A DNA stretch of 64,000 nucleotides from Deltaproteobacteria bacterium (GTDB lineage Bacteria; Myxococcota_A; UBA9042; PHBI01), in assembly GCA_020632715.1 (NCBI GenBank), contig JACKFA010000007.1:248001-312000 (forward strand), written 5' to 3'. Of this stretch, positions 1-9,263 are shown in pieces (positions within the stretch are counted from its first letter, which is position 1; every line of letters starts with the position of its first letter). The translations under genes were made by a program, and so were the position numbers. Under the pieces are notes generated by a model. It saw only the letters and a list, made by a program, of their open reading frames with translations. It was not told the DNA's origin and made no database searches.

Positions 1-2
1 GC

Positions 3-125
3 GGTCCGCGAGGCGTGTATCGTCCCGAGCCTGGTGAGCTCACCCGCCTCACGGCGCCCGTGGGCGACTCCGGGACCCCGTGGGCGGGACGTCCGAGCAG
101 ACGCGGCGCGAGACAGAGGGCGTGA
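3..125 (+). CDS. Possible C-terminal fragment of an upstream gene
   Basis: A frame open from the window edge gives a tail of about 40 residues (PRGVYRPEPGELTRLTAPVG...), rich in Arg at the end. It stops at TGA 123-125, whose A is also the first base of the ATG of the next gene (TGATG). That overlap is the usual sign of translational coupling and is the main reason to list it. No family can be recognised from so short a tail, and a spurious frame is possible. Confidence 0.35.
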   Translation, partial: GPRGVYRPEPGELTRLTAPVGDSGTPWAGRPSRRGARQRA

Positions 126-3100
126 TGGGCGGTTGCGTTCGTTGGAGCGTCGTTCTCCTGGCGCTCGGGATCCTGGGCTGCGGCGGCGACGAGCGAGGGC
201 AGGGCGACGCCGACCCGGGTGGCGCAGACGCTGACGCGGTCAGCGTGTCCGACGCCGACACGGCCGACGACGCCGACGCGGACGCGGCGGACGACGTCGA
301 CGCGGACACGGCCACGGACGTGGACACGGACACGGCCGCCGACGCGGATACGGTCGCCGACGCGGACACGGACACGGTCGCCGACGCCGACTCCGACGCC
401 GCCGAGCCCGACACCGTCCCCGTGAACGCCGCGCCCACCGTCGGCGCGGTCACCGTCGTCGGCGCCTCCGCCTGTCGCGACTTCACCTGCGTCGCCTCGG
501 ACGTCGACGACCCCGACGGCGACGCGGTCACCGTGCACTTCCGCTGGCTCGTGGACGGCGCCGAGGTCCCCGGCGCCACCACGGACACCCTGCCCGCCGC
601 CGCCGTCGCCCTCGACGACGCCGTCGCCTGCGCCGCCCGCCCCGACGACGGCGCCCTCCTCGGCGAGGAGCTCGTCTCCGCCGCCGTCACCGCCGTCGAC
701 GCGCCCCCCGACGTCACCGCCACCGTCTCCCCGACCCACGCCCGCGCCGGCGACCTGCTCCACTGCGTCGGCGCCGCCACCGACGACTGCCTCGGCGACC
801 TCCCGGTGACCCTCCGGTGGACCGTCGACGGCGTCGCCACGCCCGACGCCACGAGCGACACCTTCTCCACCGCGGGCCTCCCCACCGGCGCCGCCGTCTT
901 CTGCGTCGCCGCCGCCTCCGACGGCCACGTCACCGCCCTCGGGGCGTCCGCCATGGTCACCGTCGCCGCGAGCCGCCAGGTCCTCACCGCCACCCTCGCG
1001 AACGGCGCCGCCGGCTACGCCGTCGCCGTCCTCGACGACCTCGACGGCGACGAGTACGCCGAGCTCGCCATCGGCGCGCCCAACACCTCCCCCGATCCCG
1101 GATCCACCCAGGCCGGCGGCGTCTACCTCGTCCGCGGCCGCGACGACGTCGACGCCCTCTCCCTCGCCGCCGTCCTCGACGGCAGCGCCGGCGCCTGGAT
1201 CCCCGGCGACCGCGGCGCCTTCGACGTCGCCACGATGGCCTGCGGCCCCGCCTTCTACGTCGGCGGCTGCCCCCACCTCCGCGCTGGCATGGGGGAGAAG
1301 ACCGCCGACATCGAGGGCCCCGCCGGCGCCGGCCTCGGCTTCGCCCTCGGCTACGCCGGCGATCTCGACGGGGACGGCGTCGGCGACCTCGTCGCGAGCG
1401 CCCCCTACGACATCGTCGGCGACCTCTGGCGCGGCCGCACCTTCTTCCTCGCGGGCCCCCGCCTCCTCGGCGATCCGCTCCACGACGCCGCCCTCGGCCT
1501 CGGCGGCTTCGTCTTCGACGGCGAGTGCGGCCGCCGCCGCGGCCTCGACCTGCAGATGCCCTCGGAGTACGTCGCGAAGGCCGCCAACGGCGACCTCGCC
1601 GGCTACGGCGTCGTCGGCGTCGGGGACATGAACGGCGACGGCCTCGGCGACGTCGCGGTGGCCGCCATCAACAGCGGCGACCGCGACGAGGGCACCGTCT
1701 ACGTCGTCTTCGGCCGCACGGATCGGCGCGGCGTCACGGGCACCGACCTCTGGGAGCGCGGCTGCGAGGTCGCGCAGCGCGAGCGCCCGGGCGCCGGGAG
1801 CGGCGTCGCCGGCGTCGCCGTCCGCGGGCCGGATCTGCCGCCCGCGAACGCCTTCCCGATCCGCTGGGGGAGCCGCATGGGCCCCGCCGGCGACTTCAAC
1901 GGCGACGGCTACGACGACCTCCTCGTCGCCTCGCCGGGCCTCGGCTCCGGCGTCAACTCCGCCTTCGTGGTGCTCGGCGGCCCGCGCCCCGCCCCGGTCG
2001 CGCTCACCAGCCACGACACCACCACGCACTACGAGATCTACCTCGGCAGCTTCAGCTACGTGAACGGCACGACCCACGGGCGCCTCGGCGCCGGCTTCCC
2101 GTCCGGCGGTGGCGGCGACGTCAACGGCGACGGCTTCGACGACCTCGCCTTCGCCGAGACCGAGGTCGACATCCACGCCTTCCTCGGCGTGGTCTACGGC
2201 CGCGTCGACGACGACGGCCTCCTCCGCACCCAGGACGCCTACGACCACTCCGGGCGCGGCTTCTTCGTGCTCGGCTCGGTCGACATGGGCTCCGAGAGCG
2301 GCGTCGCCAGCGTCTTCGGCGACTTCGACGGCGACGGCTTCGACGACGTCGCGTTCGGCTCGCCGACCGCCGGGAACCCCGACACGGGCGGCGTCTACGT
2401 CGTCTTCGGCGCGGCGGAGCCCCCCGACGGGCTCTCCCTCGCGGACCTCCGCGCCGGCGTCGGCGGCTTCGTCGTCGAGCCGGGCGTCCAGGGCGAGCAG
2501 CTCGGCTGGTCCCTCGCGGGCGGCGACGTCGACGGCGACGGCCTCGACGACCTCGTCATCGGCGCGCCGGGCGCGCCTGGCCCGGGCGGGGAGCCAGGCG
2601 CGGGGCGGGTCGTCGTCGAGTTCGGGCGCGCCGCGGCCGGCGCCGTCGCGGGCTACGGCGGCCCCGGCGACGACGTCCTCACCGGCACCGCGGCCGGCGA
2701 GTCGCTCGTCGGCGGGCGCGGCGACGACGTGCTGATCGGCGGCGGCGGCCCCGACGTGCTCCTCGGCGGCGCGGGCGACGACGTCCTCGAGATCGGCGAC
2801 ACCGACTTCCGGCGCGTGCGCGGCGGCGCCGGTGAGGACACGCTGCGCCTCGCCGCCGGCGTCACGGGGCTCGATCTCGCCGGCGCGCGCGGGCGGATCC
2901 GCGGCGTCGAGCGCCTCGAGCTCGCGGGGCAGGCGCTCACCGTGTCGGCGCGCGAGGTGGCGCGCCTCTCGCGGACGAGCAACCGGCTCGTGGTGACCGG
3001 CACCGGCACCGTGACGACCGCGCCCGGCGACCGCTGGCGCGCGAGCGGCGACGCCGTGCTCGACGGGGTGAGCTACGTGACGCTGCGCGCGGGCGAGGTC

Positions 3101-5005
3101 TCGCTCTGGCTCGCGCCCGGGCTCGCGACGGTGGTGCCGCCGACGGCGCTCGACGAGGCGCCGCGGGTCGTGCCCGAGAACAGCGCGGTCGGCGCCGCGG
3201 TCGCGACGCTCGACGCGGTCGATCCCGATGGCGACGACGCGGCCCTCTCCTGGGAGGTGCTCGAGGACCCGAGCGGCGCGTTCACGGTCGACGAGGCGAC
3301 GGGCGCGCTCGTGGTCGCCGACGCGGGCGTCCTCGACTTCGAGGCGGGGCTCGGGCCGTGGACGGTGCGGGTCGTCGTGACGGACGAGGACGGCCTCGCG
3401 ACCGAGGGGCGCTACGTCGTCGAGGTCGGCGACGAGCCCGAGGCGCCCGTGTTCGTGACGGACGCGCCCAGGTGGAGCGCGGAGGAGGACGCGGCCGGCG
3501 TGCTCGGGAGCGTGGCGGCCGTGGACGAGGACGCCGACGACAACGTCAGCTACGCGATCGTCGCCGATCCGGCGAGCCTCTTCACGGTGGACGCCGAGAC
3601 CGGCGCCGTGTCGCTCCGCGACGGGGCGCACCTCGACTACGAGACGGCGACGACCGAGACGCTCACGGTGCGGGCGACGGACACGACGGGGCTCACCGAC
3701 GACGCGGTCGTGACCATCGACGTCCTCGACCGCGAGACCCTCGAGCAGCACGCGCGCGTCACGTTCGAGCTGCGCGGGTGGTCGATCTGGCAGGACGGGA
3801 CGGCGTCGTCGTTCGATGGCTTCGGCTTCGAGGGGTTCACGGACGAGCAGGTCGCGTCGACGTGCGTGTCGGAGGCGCCGGGGGACGAGGCGCACTCGGA
3901 GAGCTGGACGAGCCGCTTCGCGGGGTGGGGGTCCATCCCGGTGGCGCTGCCGTTCCGCATGGAGTCGCAGTTCCTCGGGCGGATCTGCACCTACAACGAG
4001 CTCACCTACGACGAGGGCACGATGAACGCGACGGTGCCGGTGGACATCGATCTCACCGTGCCCGACGAGATCGTCGCGGGGCAGACCATCACGATCGGGT
4101 CGACGGCGACGCCGACCTACGAGGGCGCGGCGCTCTGGGGGAAGACGACCGGGCTCGACATCCGCTGGTCGCTCGAGCTCGACGACGTCGGCCTCTACAT
4201 GGCGATGTGCGACGACCTCATCACCCACTCGTGCGGGACCATCGTGAACAAGAGCGGCCTCACGGGGACCTACGACGACCACTTCGGGCGGCCCGCGAAG
4301 CCGTGGCGCGCGACGGGGCAGCTCGACGAGGCGGGGCGCTGGGCGCTCACGACCGAGGCGCCGGCGCACGTCGACACGCTGGCGATGGCGATCAGCTGGG
4401 ACGACTACATCTACTCGGCGCTGTCGTTCCTCGGGCTGCCGTCGAACACGGGGCGCTACGAGGCGACCCTCGAGGACGCCGGCGGGCACGGCGGCAGCGA
4501 CGTGAAGGTGCGCTTCGACTACACGGTGCTCCACACCGAGGCGGGCTTCCTCGGGGACGCGTCGTGGGACTTCGACCTCGAGGTCTACGGCGTGGACGCG
4601 GTGCTGACCTTCGAGAACGGCGCCGAGACCTCGTTCCGCGTGGGGGAGCCGGTCGACGTGCTCGTGCCGGCGGACGCCGACGCGGACCACGACGGCAAGG
4701 TCGACGTGACCTTCGCGTTCACGCTCGACAGCCAGTTCCACAACACCTGGGACCACCTCGAGCGCGCGGGCTACTTCTACACGGGCGGTTTCGGCCGCTT
4801 CCGGCTCATCGACGACGACGGGTTCCTGCTCGCGGAGCGGCAGGTGGGGCCGGCGTTCGAGAAGTCCTGCGTCCCGAAGGTGTCCGAGACCGGCGGGGTG
4901 ACGGGATCGTGCTACGTGTCGCACGCGGTGGACGAGTTCACGTTCGCGCCGACCGGGTGGACGTCCGCGCCGCTCCGGGGCGCGCTGGATCTCGGGAGCC
5001 CGTGA
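125..5005 (+). CDS. Large lipoprotein with FG-GAP propeller, RTX-like and cadherin-like repeats
   Basis: A 1626-aa predicted outer-surface lipoprotein. The ATG at 125 is preferred over an in-frame codon at 80 because it starts directly at a lipoprotein signal peptide with lipobox GILGC (Cys19). An Asp/Ala/Thr spacer follows (about residues 25-97), then two Ig-like segments. Seven Ca-binding FG-GAP motifs of type GD(L/M/F/V)(D/N)GDG come next, as in a seven-bladed integrin-alpha-like propeller (about 285-845). A short RTX-like stretch (GGxGDDVLxGG, about 845-890) and two cadherin-like modules (about 1010-1200) follow, and the last 420 residues are unrecognised. Ca-dependent adhesion or surface structure is inferred from the folds; no catalytic motif is seen. 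Its start codon overlaps the stop of a possible upstream gene. Confidence 0.85.
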   Translation: MGGCVRWSVVLLALGILGCGGDERGQGDADPGGADADAVSVSDADTADDADADAADDVDADTATDVDTDTAADADTVADADTDTVADADSDAAEPDTVPVNAAPTVGAVTVVGASACRDFTCVASDVDDPDGDAVTVHFRWLVDGAEVPGATTDTLPAAAVALDDAVACAARPDDGALLGEELVSAAVTAVDAPPDVTATVSPTHARAGDLLHCVGAATDDCLGDLPVTLRWTVDGVATPDATSDTFSTAGLPTGAAVFCVAAASDGHVTALGASAMVTVAASRQVLTATLANGAAGYAVAVLDDLDGDEYAELAIGAPNTSPDPGSTQAGGVYLVRGRDDVDALSLAAVLDGSAGAWIPGDRGAFDVATMACGPAFYVGGCPHLRAGMGEKTADIEGPAGAGLGFALGYAGDLDGDGVGDLVASAPYDIVGDLWRGRTFFLAGPRLLGDPLHDAALGLGGFVFDGECGRRRGLDLQMPSEYVAKAANGDLAGYGVVGVGDMNGDGLGDVAVAAINSGDRDEGTVYVVFGRTDRRGVTGTDLWERGCEVAQRERPGAGSGVAGVAVRGPDLPPANAFPIRWGSRMGPAGDFNGDGYDDLLVASPGLGSGVNSAFVVLGGPRPAPVALTSHDTTTHYEIYLGSFSYVNGTTHGRLGAGFPSGGGGDVNGDGFDDLAFAETEVDIHAFLGVVYGRVDDDGLLRTQDAYDHSGRGFFVLGSVDMGSESGVASVFGDFDGDGFDDVAFGSPTAGNPDTGGVYVVFGAAEPPDGLSLADLRAGVGGFVVEPGVQGEQLGWSLAGGDVDGDGLDDLVIGAPGAPGPGGEPGAGRVVVEFGRAAAGAVAGYGGPGDDVLTGTAAGESLVGGRGDDVLIGGGGPDVLLGGAGDDVLEIGDTDFRRVRGGAGEDTLRLAAGVTGLDLAGARGRIRGVERLELAGQALTVSAREVARLSRTSNRLVVTGTGTVTTAPGDRWRASGDAVLDGVSYVTLRAGEVSLWLAPGLATVVPPTALDEAPRVVPENSAVGAAVATLDAVDPDGDDAALSWEVLEDPSGAFTVDEATGALVVADAGVLDFEAGLGPWTVRVVVTDEDGLATEGRYVVEVGDEPEAPVFVTDAPRWSAEEDAAGVLGSVAAVDEDADDNVSYAIVADPASLFTVDAETGAVSLRDGAHLDYETATTETLTVRATDTTGLTDDAVVTIDVLDRETLEQHARVTFELRGWSIWQDGTASSFDGFGFEGFTDEQVASTCVSEAPGDEAHSESWTSRFAGWGSIPVALPFRMESQFLGRICTYNELTYDEGTMNATVPVDIDLTVPDEIVAGQTITIGSTATPTYEGAALWGKTTGLDIRWSLELDDVGLYMAMCDDLITHSCGTIVNKSGLTGTYDDHFGRPAKPWRATGQLDEAGRWALTTEAPAHVDTLAMAISWDDYIYSALSFLGLPSNTGRYEATLEDAGGHGGSDVKVRFDYTVLHTEAGFLGDASWDFDLEVYGVDAVLTFENGAETSFRVGEPVDVLVPADADADHDGKVDVTFAFTLDSQFHNTWDHLERAGYFYTGGFGRFRLIDDDGFLLAERQVGPAFEKSCVPKVSETGGVTGSCYVSHAVDEFTFAPTGWTSAPLRGALDLGSP

Positions 5006-5025
5006 CGTCGCGCCCGTCGGGGCGG

Positions 5026-5045
5026 GATGTGCCAAATGGCACATC
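5026..5045. promoter_or_regulatory. 20-bp perfect palindrome between lipoprotein gene and acyl-CoA synthetase
   Basis: GATGTGCCAAATGGCACATC has 9-bp arms around a central AA. It lies 20 nt after the stop of the upstream gene and 150 bp before the synthetase start. No T-run follows, so an operator for a dimeric regulator is at least as likely as a terminator. This is inference from symmetry and position. Confidence 0.45.
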
Positions 5046-5194
5046 GGGGGACTTCACCCGGTTTCAGATTCAAGGGTTGCGCGGGTGGGCCGAGTGACGA
5101 CGCAGGAGTAGTCTGGGTGGGTCGCGCGGTGCCGCACGGCCGCGCCTGCCCACCGACCCGCGCCCGATCCGCGAGCGCCGCCGTGGAGGACACG

Positions 5195-7168
5195 ATGACG
5201 ACCCCGGAAGTCACGCCCCCGACCACCCCGGACCCCGGCGCGATGGCCCTCACCGAGGCTCAGCGCGCCGCCATCAGCGCGCTGTCCCACGACGAGCACG
5301 TCATCGCGCCCCCCGTCTGGCTCGCCCGGCGCGCGCACGTGCCGAACGACGCCGTCGAGCGCGCGCACGCGGCGCAGGATCCCGACGGCTTCTGGCGCGA
5401 CAAGGCCCGCCTCGTCGACTGGATGACCCCGTTCGAGACGGTCTCGGAGATCGCCCCGCCGAACCACCGCTGGTTCGTCGGCGGCAAGCTCAACGCGGCG
5501 GTCAACTGCATCGACCGCCACGTCGCGAGCGAGCGCCGCCTCAAGGCCGCGCTCATCTGGGTCGGCGAGGACGGCGAGGAGCACAGCTACACCTACAACC
5601 GCCTCTACCGCGAGGTGAACCGCTTCGGGAACGCGCTCCGGAAGCTCGGCGTCGGGAAGGGCGACCGCGTCGTCATCTACATGCCGCTCGTGCCCGAGGG
5701 CATCGTCACGATGCTCGCCTGCGCGCGCATCGGCGCCATCCACTCCGTCGTGTTCGCCGGGATCGGCACGCAGGCGCTCCGGAGCCGCGTCGAGGACTGC
5801 GGCGCGAAGGTCGTCGTGTGCTCGGACTACACCTTCCGACGCGGCAAGAAGATCGCGCTCAAGCCCACGGTCGACGAGGCGGTGCGCGACCTCTACACGG
5901 TCGAGCACGTCATCGTGCACCGGCGCGGCTCGCGCCCCGGCGACGCGCCGTACACCTTCGAGAGCGAGCGCGAGCACGACTTCTACGATGTGCAGGACGG
6001 CCGCAGCATCCACTGCGAGCCGGAGCCGATGGACGCGGAGGACCCGCTCTTCATCCTGTACACGTCGGGGACGACGGGGCGGCCGAAGGGGGTCGTGCAC
6101 GCGACGGGCGGCTACCTCGTCGGCACGACCTACCTGTCGCGGGCGTTCTTCCAGATCACCGACCGCGACATCTACTGGTCGACCTCGGACATCGGGTGGA
6201 TCGTCGGGCACTCGTTCATCGTGTACGGGCCGCTGTCGGTGGGGGCGACCATCTTCTGCCGCGAGGGCGTGCCGGACTACCCGACGCCGGCGGTCACGTG
6301 GGAGCTGTGCGAGCGGTTCGGCGTGGACCTCATGTTCACGGCGCCCACGGCGGTGCGCATGTGGATGAGCCACGGCGCGGAGGTGCCGGCCGGCTACGAC
6401 CTCCGGAAGCTGCGGCTCATCGCGTGCGCGGGGGAGCCGCTGAACCCGGAGGCGCACCACTGGGCGCAGGCGCACCTCGTCGGGCAGTCGAACGGGATGG
6501 TGGTCGACAACTGGTGGCAGACGGAGATCGCGGGGCCCGTGCTCGGGACGCTGCCGACGTTCGAGGCGCGGCCGGGCAAGGTCGGCAAGCCCATCCCGGG
6601 CGCGGACGTCGCCGTGGTCGACGCGAGCGGGGCGCCGGTGCCCGACGGGCAGGGCGGGCTCCTCGTCGTGCGGCGGCCGCTCCCGTACATGCTGCGGACG
6701 GTGTGGGGGGACCACGCGCGCTACGAGCACTACTGGAGGCAGATCCCCGGCATGTACACGGCCGGCGACATCGCGGTGCGCGACGCGGACGGGTGGTTCG
6801 CGGTCCTCGGGCGCGCGGACGACGTGATGAACGTGGCGGGGCACCGCATCGGCACGGCGGACGTGGAGGGCTCGCTGCTCCGGCACTCGGCGGTCGCGGA
6901 GAGCGCGGTGATCGGGCTCCCGGACCCGGTGAAGGGGGAGCGGATCAAGGCGTTCGTGGTCGTGAAGGCGGGGGTGCCGGAGGGGCCGGCGCTGATCGCG
7001 TCGCTCCGGGACCACGTGCGGCAGGACCTCGGCCCCATCGCGACGCCGTCGGAGATCGAGCTCCGGAAGACGCTCCCGAAGACGCGGAGCGGGAAGATCG
7101 TGCGGCGCTACCTGAAGGCGGTGGAGCTCGGGCAGGATCCGGGGGATCTCTCGACGCTCGCGGACTGA
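5195..7168 (+). CDS. Acetyl/propionyl-CoA synthetase (AMP-forming)
   Basis: A 657-aa cytoplasmic enzyme that activates acetate or a close short-chain acid with ATP and CoA to the acyl-CoA. The length fits the Acs/PrpE family (about 630-660). The ATG at 5195 is chosen because GGAGGA sits 4 nt upstream; an open frame further upstream looks non-coding. Motifs run in order: ATP loop YTSGTTGRPKG (about 288), the Acs-type segment YWSTSDIGWIVGHS, WWQTEIAGPVLG (about 440), hinge region GRADDVMNVAGHRIGT (about 537), and the catalytic, normally acetylatable Lys in TRSGK (K634). Acetate versus propionate cannot be decided here; the residues after WWQTE differ from both textbook enzymes. No acetyltransferase or deacetylase gene is adjacent. 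Confidence 0.9.
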   Translation: MTTPEVTPPTTPDPGAMALTEAQRAAISALSHDEHVIAPPVWLARRAHVPNDAVERAHAAQDPDGFWRDKARLVDWMTPFETVSEIAPPNHRWFVGGKLNAAVNCIDRHVASERRLKAALIWVGEDGEEHSYTYNRLYREVNRFGNALRKLGVGKGDRVVIYMPLVPEGIVTMLACARIGAIHSVVFAGIGTQALRSRVEDCGAKVVVCSDYTFRRGKKIALKPTVDEAVRDLYTVEHVIVHRRGSRPGDAPYTFESEREHDFYDVQDGRSIHCEPEPMDAEDPLFILYTSGTTGRPKGVVHATGGYLVGTTYLSRAFFQITDRDIYWSTSDIGWIVGHSFIVYGPLSVGATIFCREGVPDYPTPAVTWELCERFGVDLMFTAPTAVRMWMSHGAEVPAGYDLRKLRLIACAGEPLNPEAHHWAQAHLVGQSNGMVVDNWWQTEIAGPVLGTLPTFEARPGKVGKPIPGADVAVVDASGAPVPDGQGGLLVVRRPLPYMLRTVWGDHARYEHYWRQIPGMYTAGDIAVRDADGWFAVLGRADDVMNVAGHRIGTADVEGSLLRHSAVAESAVIGLPDPVKGERIKAFVVVKAGVPEGPALIASLRDHVRQDLGPIATPSEIELRKTLPKTRSGKIVRRYLKAVELGQDPGDLSTLAD

Positions 7169-7197
7169 GCCGTCGTGGGCGGGGCCAGGCCGTAGCC

Positions 7198-7251
7198 GGG
7201 TCGATGTGCGTTGCGCTCCGGGCGCGCCCGGCGGTAGCGTCGCATCGACCC
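7198..7251. terminator. Nested inverted repeats after the acyl-CoA synthetase gene
   Basis: GGGTCGATG (7198-7206) pairs with CATCGACCC (7243-7251). They enclose a perfect 14-bp GC palindrome CCGGGCGCGCCCGG (7218-7231). The structure sits 29 nt after the synthetase stop and just before the Shine-Dalgarno of the next gene. It may act as a terminator without a T-run, or as an operator for the next gene. Confidence 0.35.
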
Positions 7252-7262
7252 GGAGGTCTCGC

Positions 7263-8258
7263 GTGCGCGTCGCTCTCATCATCATCGTCGCCCTGTCGCT
7301 CGCGCTCGCCGCGTGCGGCGACGGCGGTCAGGGCGGCGCGACGGCCGACGCGGTGGCCGCGGACGTCGGCGGGGACGCGATCGGCGTGGACACGGCGGGC
7401 GAGGACGTCGGCGATGGCGCGGCAGAGGACGCCCTCGCCGCGTGCGAGCCGGTCGAGGTCCTCGTCGCGGAGGGCGGGGGCGCCGTGCCGGGGGAGATCC
7501 TGCACCTGAGCCCGGCGGAGATCCTCAGGGGGGTGCGCTACCGCTACACGGTGGAGCCGCCGCCCGGCGGGCGCCACGCGTTCGAGGACGACCGGCCCAT
7601 CTACACGCCGACGTTCCGCGTGACGGCGCTCGGGACGTACCGCTTCCGGCTCGACGTCATCCGGCTCGGCGAGGACGAGCCGTGCGCGACGAGCGCGACG
7701 GAGGTCGTGGTGGGGCCGGGTGGCGGGGTTCTCGTGGAGCTCTCGTGGCGGACGCCGGGCGCGGGCGACGCGACCGGAGGAGGGGACGCGGTGAGGGCGG
7801 ACCTCGATCTCCACCTCGCGCATCCGAACGCGCGGGGCTACGACCTCGACGGCGACGGCGTCGGCGAGGGCTGGTTCGACGACCGCTGGGACGTGTACTG
7901 GGCGAACCTCGCGCCGAACTGGGCGGCGGCGGGCGCGGCGGACGACCCCGAGCTCTTCGCCGACGATCCCGACGGCGGCGGGCCGGAGGTCATCGTCTTC
8001 GCGGCCCCGGAGGCGGAGCGCGTCTACCGCGTCGGCGTGCACGCGTGGGACGATCGGGGCCTCGGGCCATCGGTCGCGCGGGTGCGGGTCGTGGTCAACG
8101 GCGTGGTGGCGCTCGACCGCGAGACGGAGCTCGCGCACCACGACCTCTGGGAGGTGTGCACCGTGGCCTGGCCGTCGGGCGCGGTCACGCCGATCGAAGA
8201 CGGCACCGGCGCGGCGCTCGTCCGCCACGAGTACTGGGACCTGCTCTTTGGCCTCTAG
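7263..8258 (+). CDS. Small lipoprotein with myxobacterial DLDLHL-type domain
   Basis: A 331-aa predicted lipoprotein. The GTG at 7263 is chosen because GGAGG lies 6 nt upstream and translation then begins at a compact signal peptide ending LALAAC (Cys18). An Ala/Asp/Gly spacer follows (about 19-60). The body contains RADLDLHLAHPNARGYD, WFDDRWDVYWANLAPNWA and GPEVIVFAAPE..YRVGVHAWDD. These segments recur in many myxobacterial surface proteins of unknown role and resemble a beta-sandwich similar to PPC-type domains. There is no catalytic motif. It ends 24 bp before the next gene and may be co-transcribed with it. Confidence 0.8.
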   Translation: MRVALIIIVALSLALAACGDGGQGGATADAVAADVGGDAIGVDTAGEDVGDGAAEDALAACEPVEVLVAEGGGAVPGEILHLSPAEILRGVRYRYTVEPPPGGRHAFEDDRPIYTPTFRVTALGTYRFRLDVIRLGEDEPCATSATEVVVGPGGGVLVELSWRTPGAGDATGGGDAVRADLDLHLAHPNARGYDLDGDGVGEGWFDDRWDVYWANLAPNWAAAGAADDPELFADDPDGGGPEVIVFAAPEAERVYRVGVHAWDDRGLGPSVARVRVVVNGVVALDRETELAHHDLWEVCTVAWPSGAVTPIEDGTGAALVRHEYWDLLFGL

Positions 8259-8282
8259 CGCGACGAGGCAGGAGATGGCGGC

Positions 8283-8618
8283 GTGAGCGACCCCAACCCC
8301 CTGAACGAGTGGCGCTGCACCTGCGAGGGCCGCGTGCGCGAGGTCCGCTTCGGCGACATCGACAAGTCCGGGCGGAACCCTCGCTACCGGCTCCTCATCC
8401 GCGTCGCGGTGGCGGGGGAGGTGACGACCGATCCGCCCGGTGTCGAGGTCGCGGCCGAGCTCGCCTTCGCCGGCATGGAGAACGAGGTCCGGAAGCTCGC
8501 GGGGCGCGTTCCCGCCGTCGGCGACACGGTCCGCGCGACCGGACGCGGCTCAGGCCCGCGCCCCGCGCAGTTCACCCTGACCGCCCTCGCCATCGTCGCG
8601 ACGCCGGCGGGCGCGTGA
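8283..8618 (+). CDS. Hypothetical 111-aa protein
   Basis: A short soluble protein with a GTG start preceded by GGAGA at a good distance (8271-8275). Alternating hydrophobic residues (RYRLLIRVAVAGEV, VEVAAELAFAGM, GDTVRATGRG, FTLTALAIV) suggest a small beta-barrel resembling an OB-fold, but no family is recognised. It follows the lipoprotein gene closely on the same strand and converges on a membrane-protein gene. The stop codon is inside a GTGAAC-N3-GTTCAC palindrome. Confidence 0.6.
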   Translation: MSDPNPLNEWRCTCEGRVREVRFGDIDKSGRNPRYRLLIRVAVAGEVTTDPPGVEVAAELAFAGMENEVRKLAGRVPAVGDTVRATGRGSGPRPAQFTLTALAIVATPAGA

Positions 8619-8629
8619 ACGACGTTCAC
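8615..8629. repeat. GTGAAC-N3-GTTCAC palindrome, copy 1
   Basis: GTGAACGACGTTCAC spans the stop of the 111-aa gene and the stop of the convergent membrane-protein gene. A second copy with one base changed in the spacer is at 9228-9242. The short stem is weak for a terminator; a protein-binding dyad is the alternative. Confidence 0.45.
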
Positions 8630-8967
8630 GCACCGAGGAGCCAGACCGCCAGCGCCACGAGCCCGCCCAGCACGAAGAGCGCGCCGAAGATGAGCTTGTT
8701 GTAGCGGGCGAGCCAGAGCGGCAGGTAGATGTCGAAGTTGTCGGCCCGATCCGCCGTGTAGCGCGCGGCGACCGCCGTGAGCGGGCACTTCATGCCGTTC
8801 ACGACCAGGATCACGACCTCGACGAGCGTCGCCGCCGCGAGCCACGCCGCGAGCTCGAGCCGGCCCGCGAGCGCCGCCACCGGCAACGCCACGATGAAGC
8901 CCGCGAAGAACGCCCAGGCGACGGTGTGGACCGCCTTCACGAGGACCAGCTTCCGCGCGTCGTCCAC
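8626..8967 (-). CDS. Small integral membrane protein
   Basis: A 113-aa protein with three to four hydrophobic segments (about 10-28, 38-56, 88-111) and the motif NGMKCPLTAVAARYT followed by LPLWLARYNKLIFG. The pattern recalls uncharacterised small membrane proteins with a conserved CPLT motif; function is unknown. The GTG at 8967 is preferred over the GTG at 8976 because GGAGG then sits 8 nt upstream, whereas it would abut the earlier codon. It is convergent with the upstream + strand gene. Confidence 0.7.
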   Translation of the reverse strand: MDDARKLVLVKAVHTVAWAFFAGFIVALPVAALAGRLELAAWLAAATLVEVVILVVNGMKCPLTAVAARYTADRADNFDIYLPLWLARYNKLIFGALFVLGGLVALAVWLLGA

Positions 8968-9001
8968 GGCCGCCACCTCCGCGCTGACCCGACCGCCTCA
9001 T

Positions 9002-9178
9002 TACGGTGCGCAAGCAGCTGGAGCCGTTCACCGCCGGCCTCCTCACCGCCTGCCGTCGTCGTCGATGCTCGGCGCACCTATGGGTGCCCGGGGGCTGCGC
9101 CCCCGCCCCCCGCGTGGAGCCTCGGCAGACGGCGAGGATGCTCGACGGCGACCGGGCTCCAGCCACTTGCGCACCGTA
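9002..9178. repeat. Imperfect 24-bp inverted repeat enclosing about 130 bp
   Basis: The arms at 9002-9025 and 9155-9178 are inverted copies with 22 of 24 matches (core TACGGTGCGCAAG). Between them lies a smaller GC hairpin (GGGGGCTGCGCCCCC region, near 9090-9110). This gene-free stretch (8968-9263) has no convincing coding frame. The structure could be a small non-autonomous palindromic element or a structured RNA, or the promoter region of the - strand membrane gene. Confidence 0.45.
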
Positions 9179-9227
9179 GTCAGGATAGCGCCGACGTGGC
9201 CGGACGGACAGCGCGAGGGCCGGTCGT

Positions 9228-9242
9228 GTGAACGTCGTTCAC
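9228..9242. repeat. GTGAAC-N3-GTTCAC palindrome, copy 2
   Basis: GTGAACGTCGTTCAC lies 22 bp beyond the stop of the 4646-aa gene. It matches the copy at 8615-8629 apart from one spacer base. Both copies lie at gene ends and together bracket the small membrane-protein gene. Confidence 0.4.
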
Positions 9243-9263
9243 GGCCCCCGCGCCGTCCTCCCG

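Noticed and set aside
5027..5194. N-terminal extension of the acyl-CoA synthetase to 5027
   Set aside because: The extra residues match nothing in the family, and a strong ribosome site precedes the ATG at 5195.
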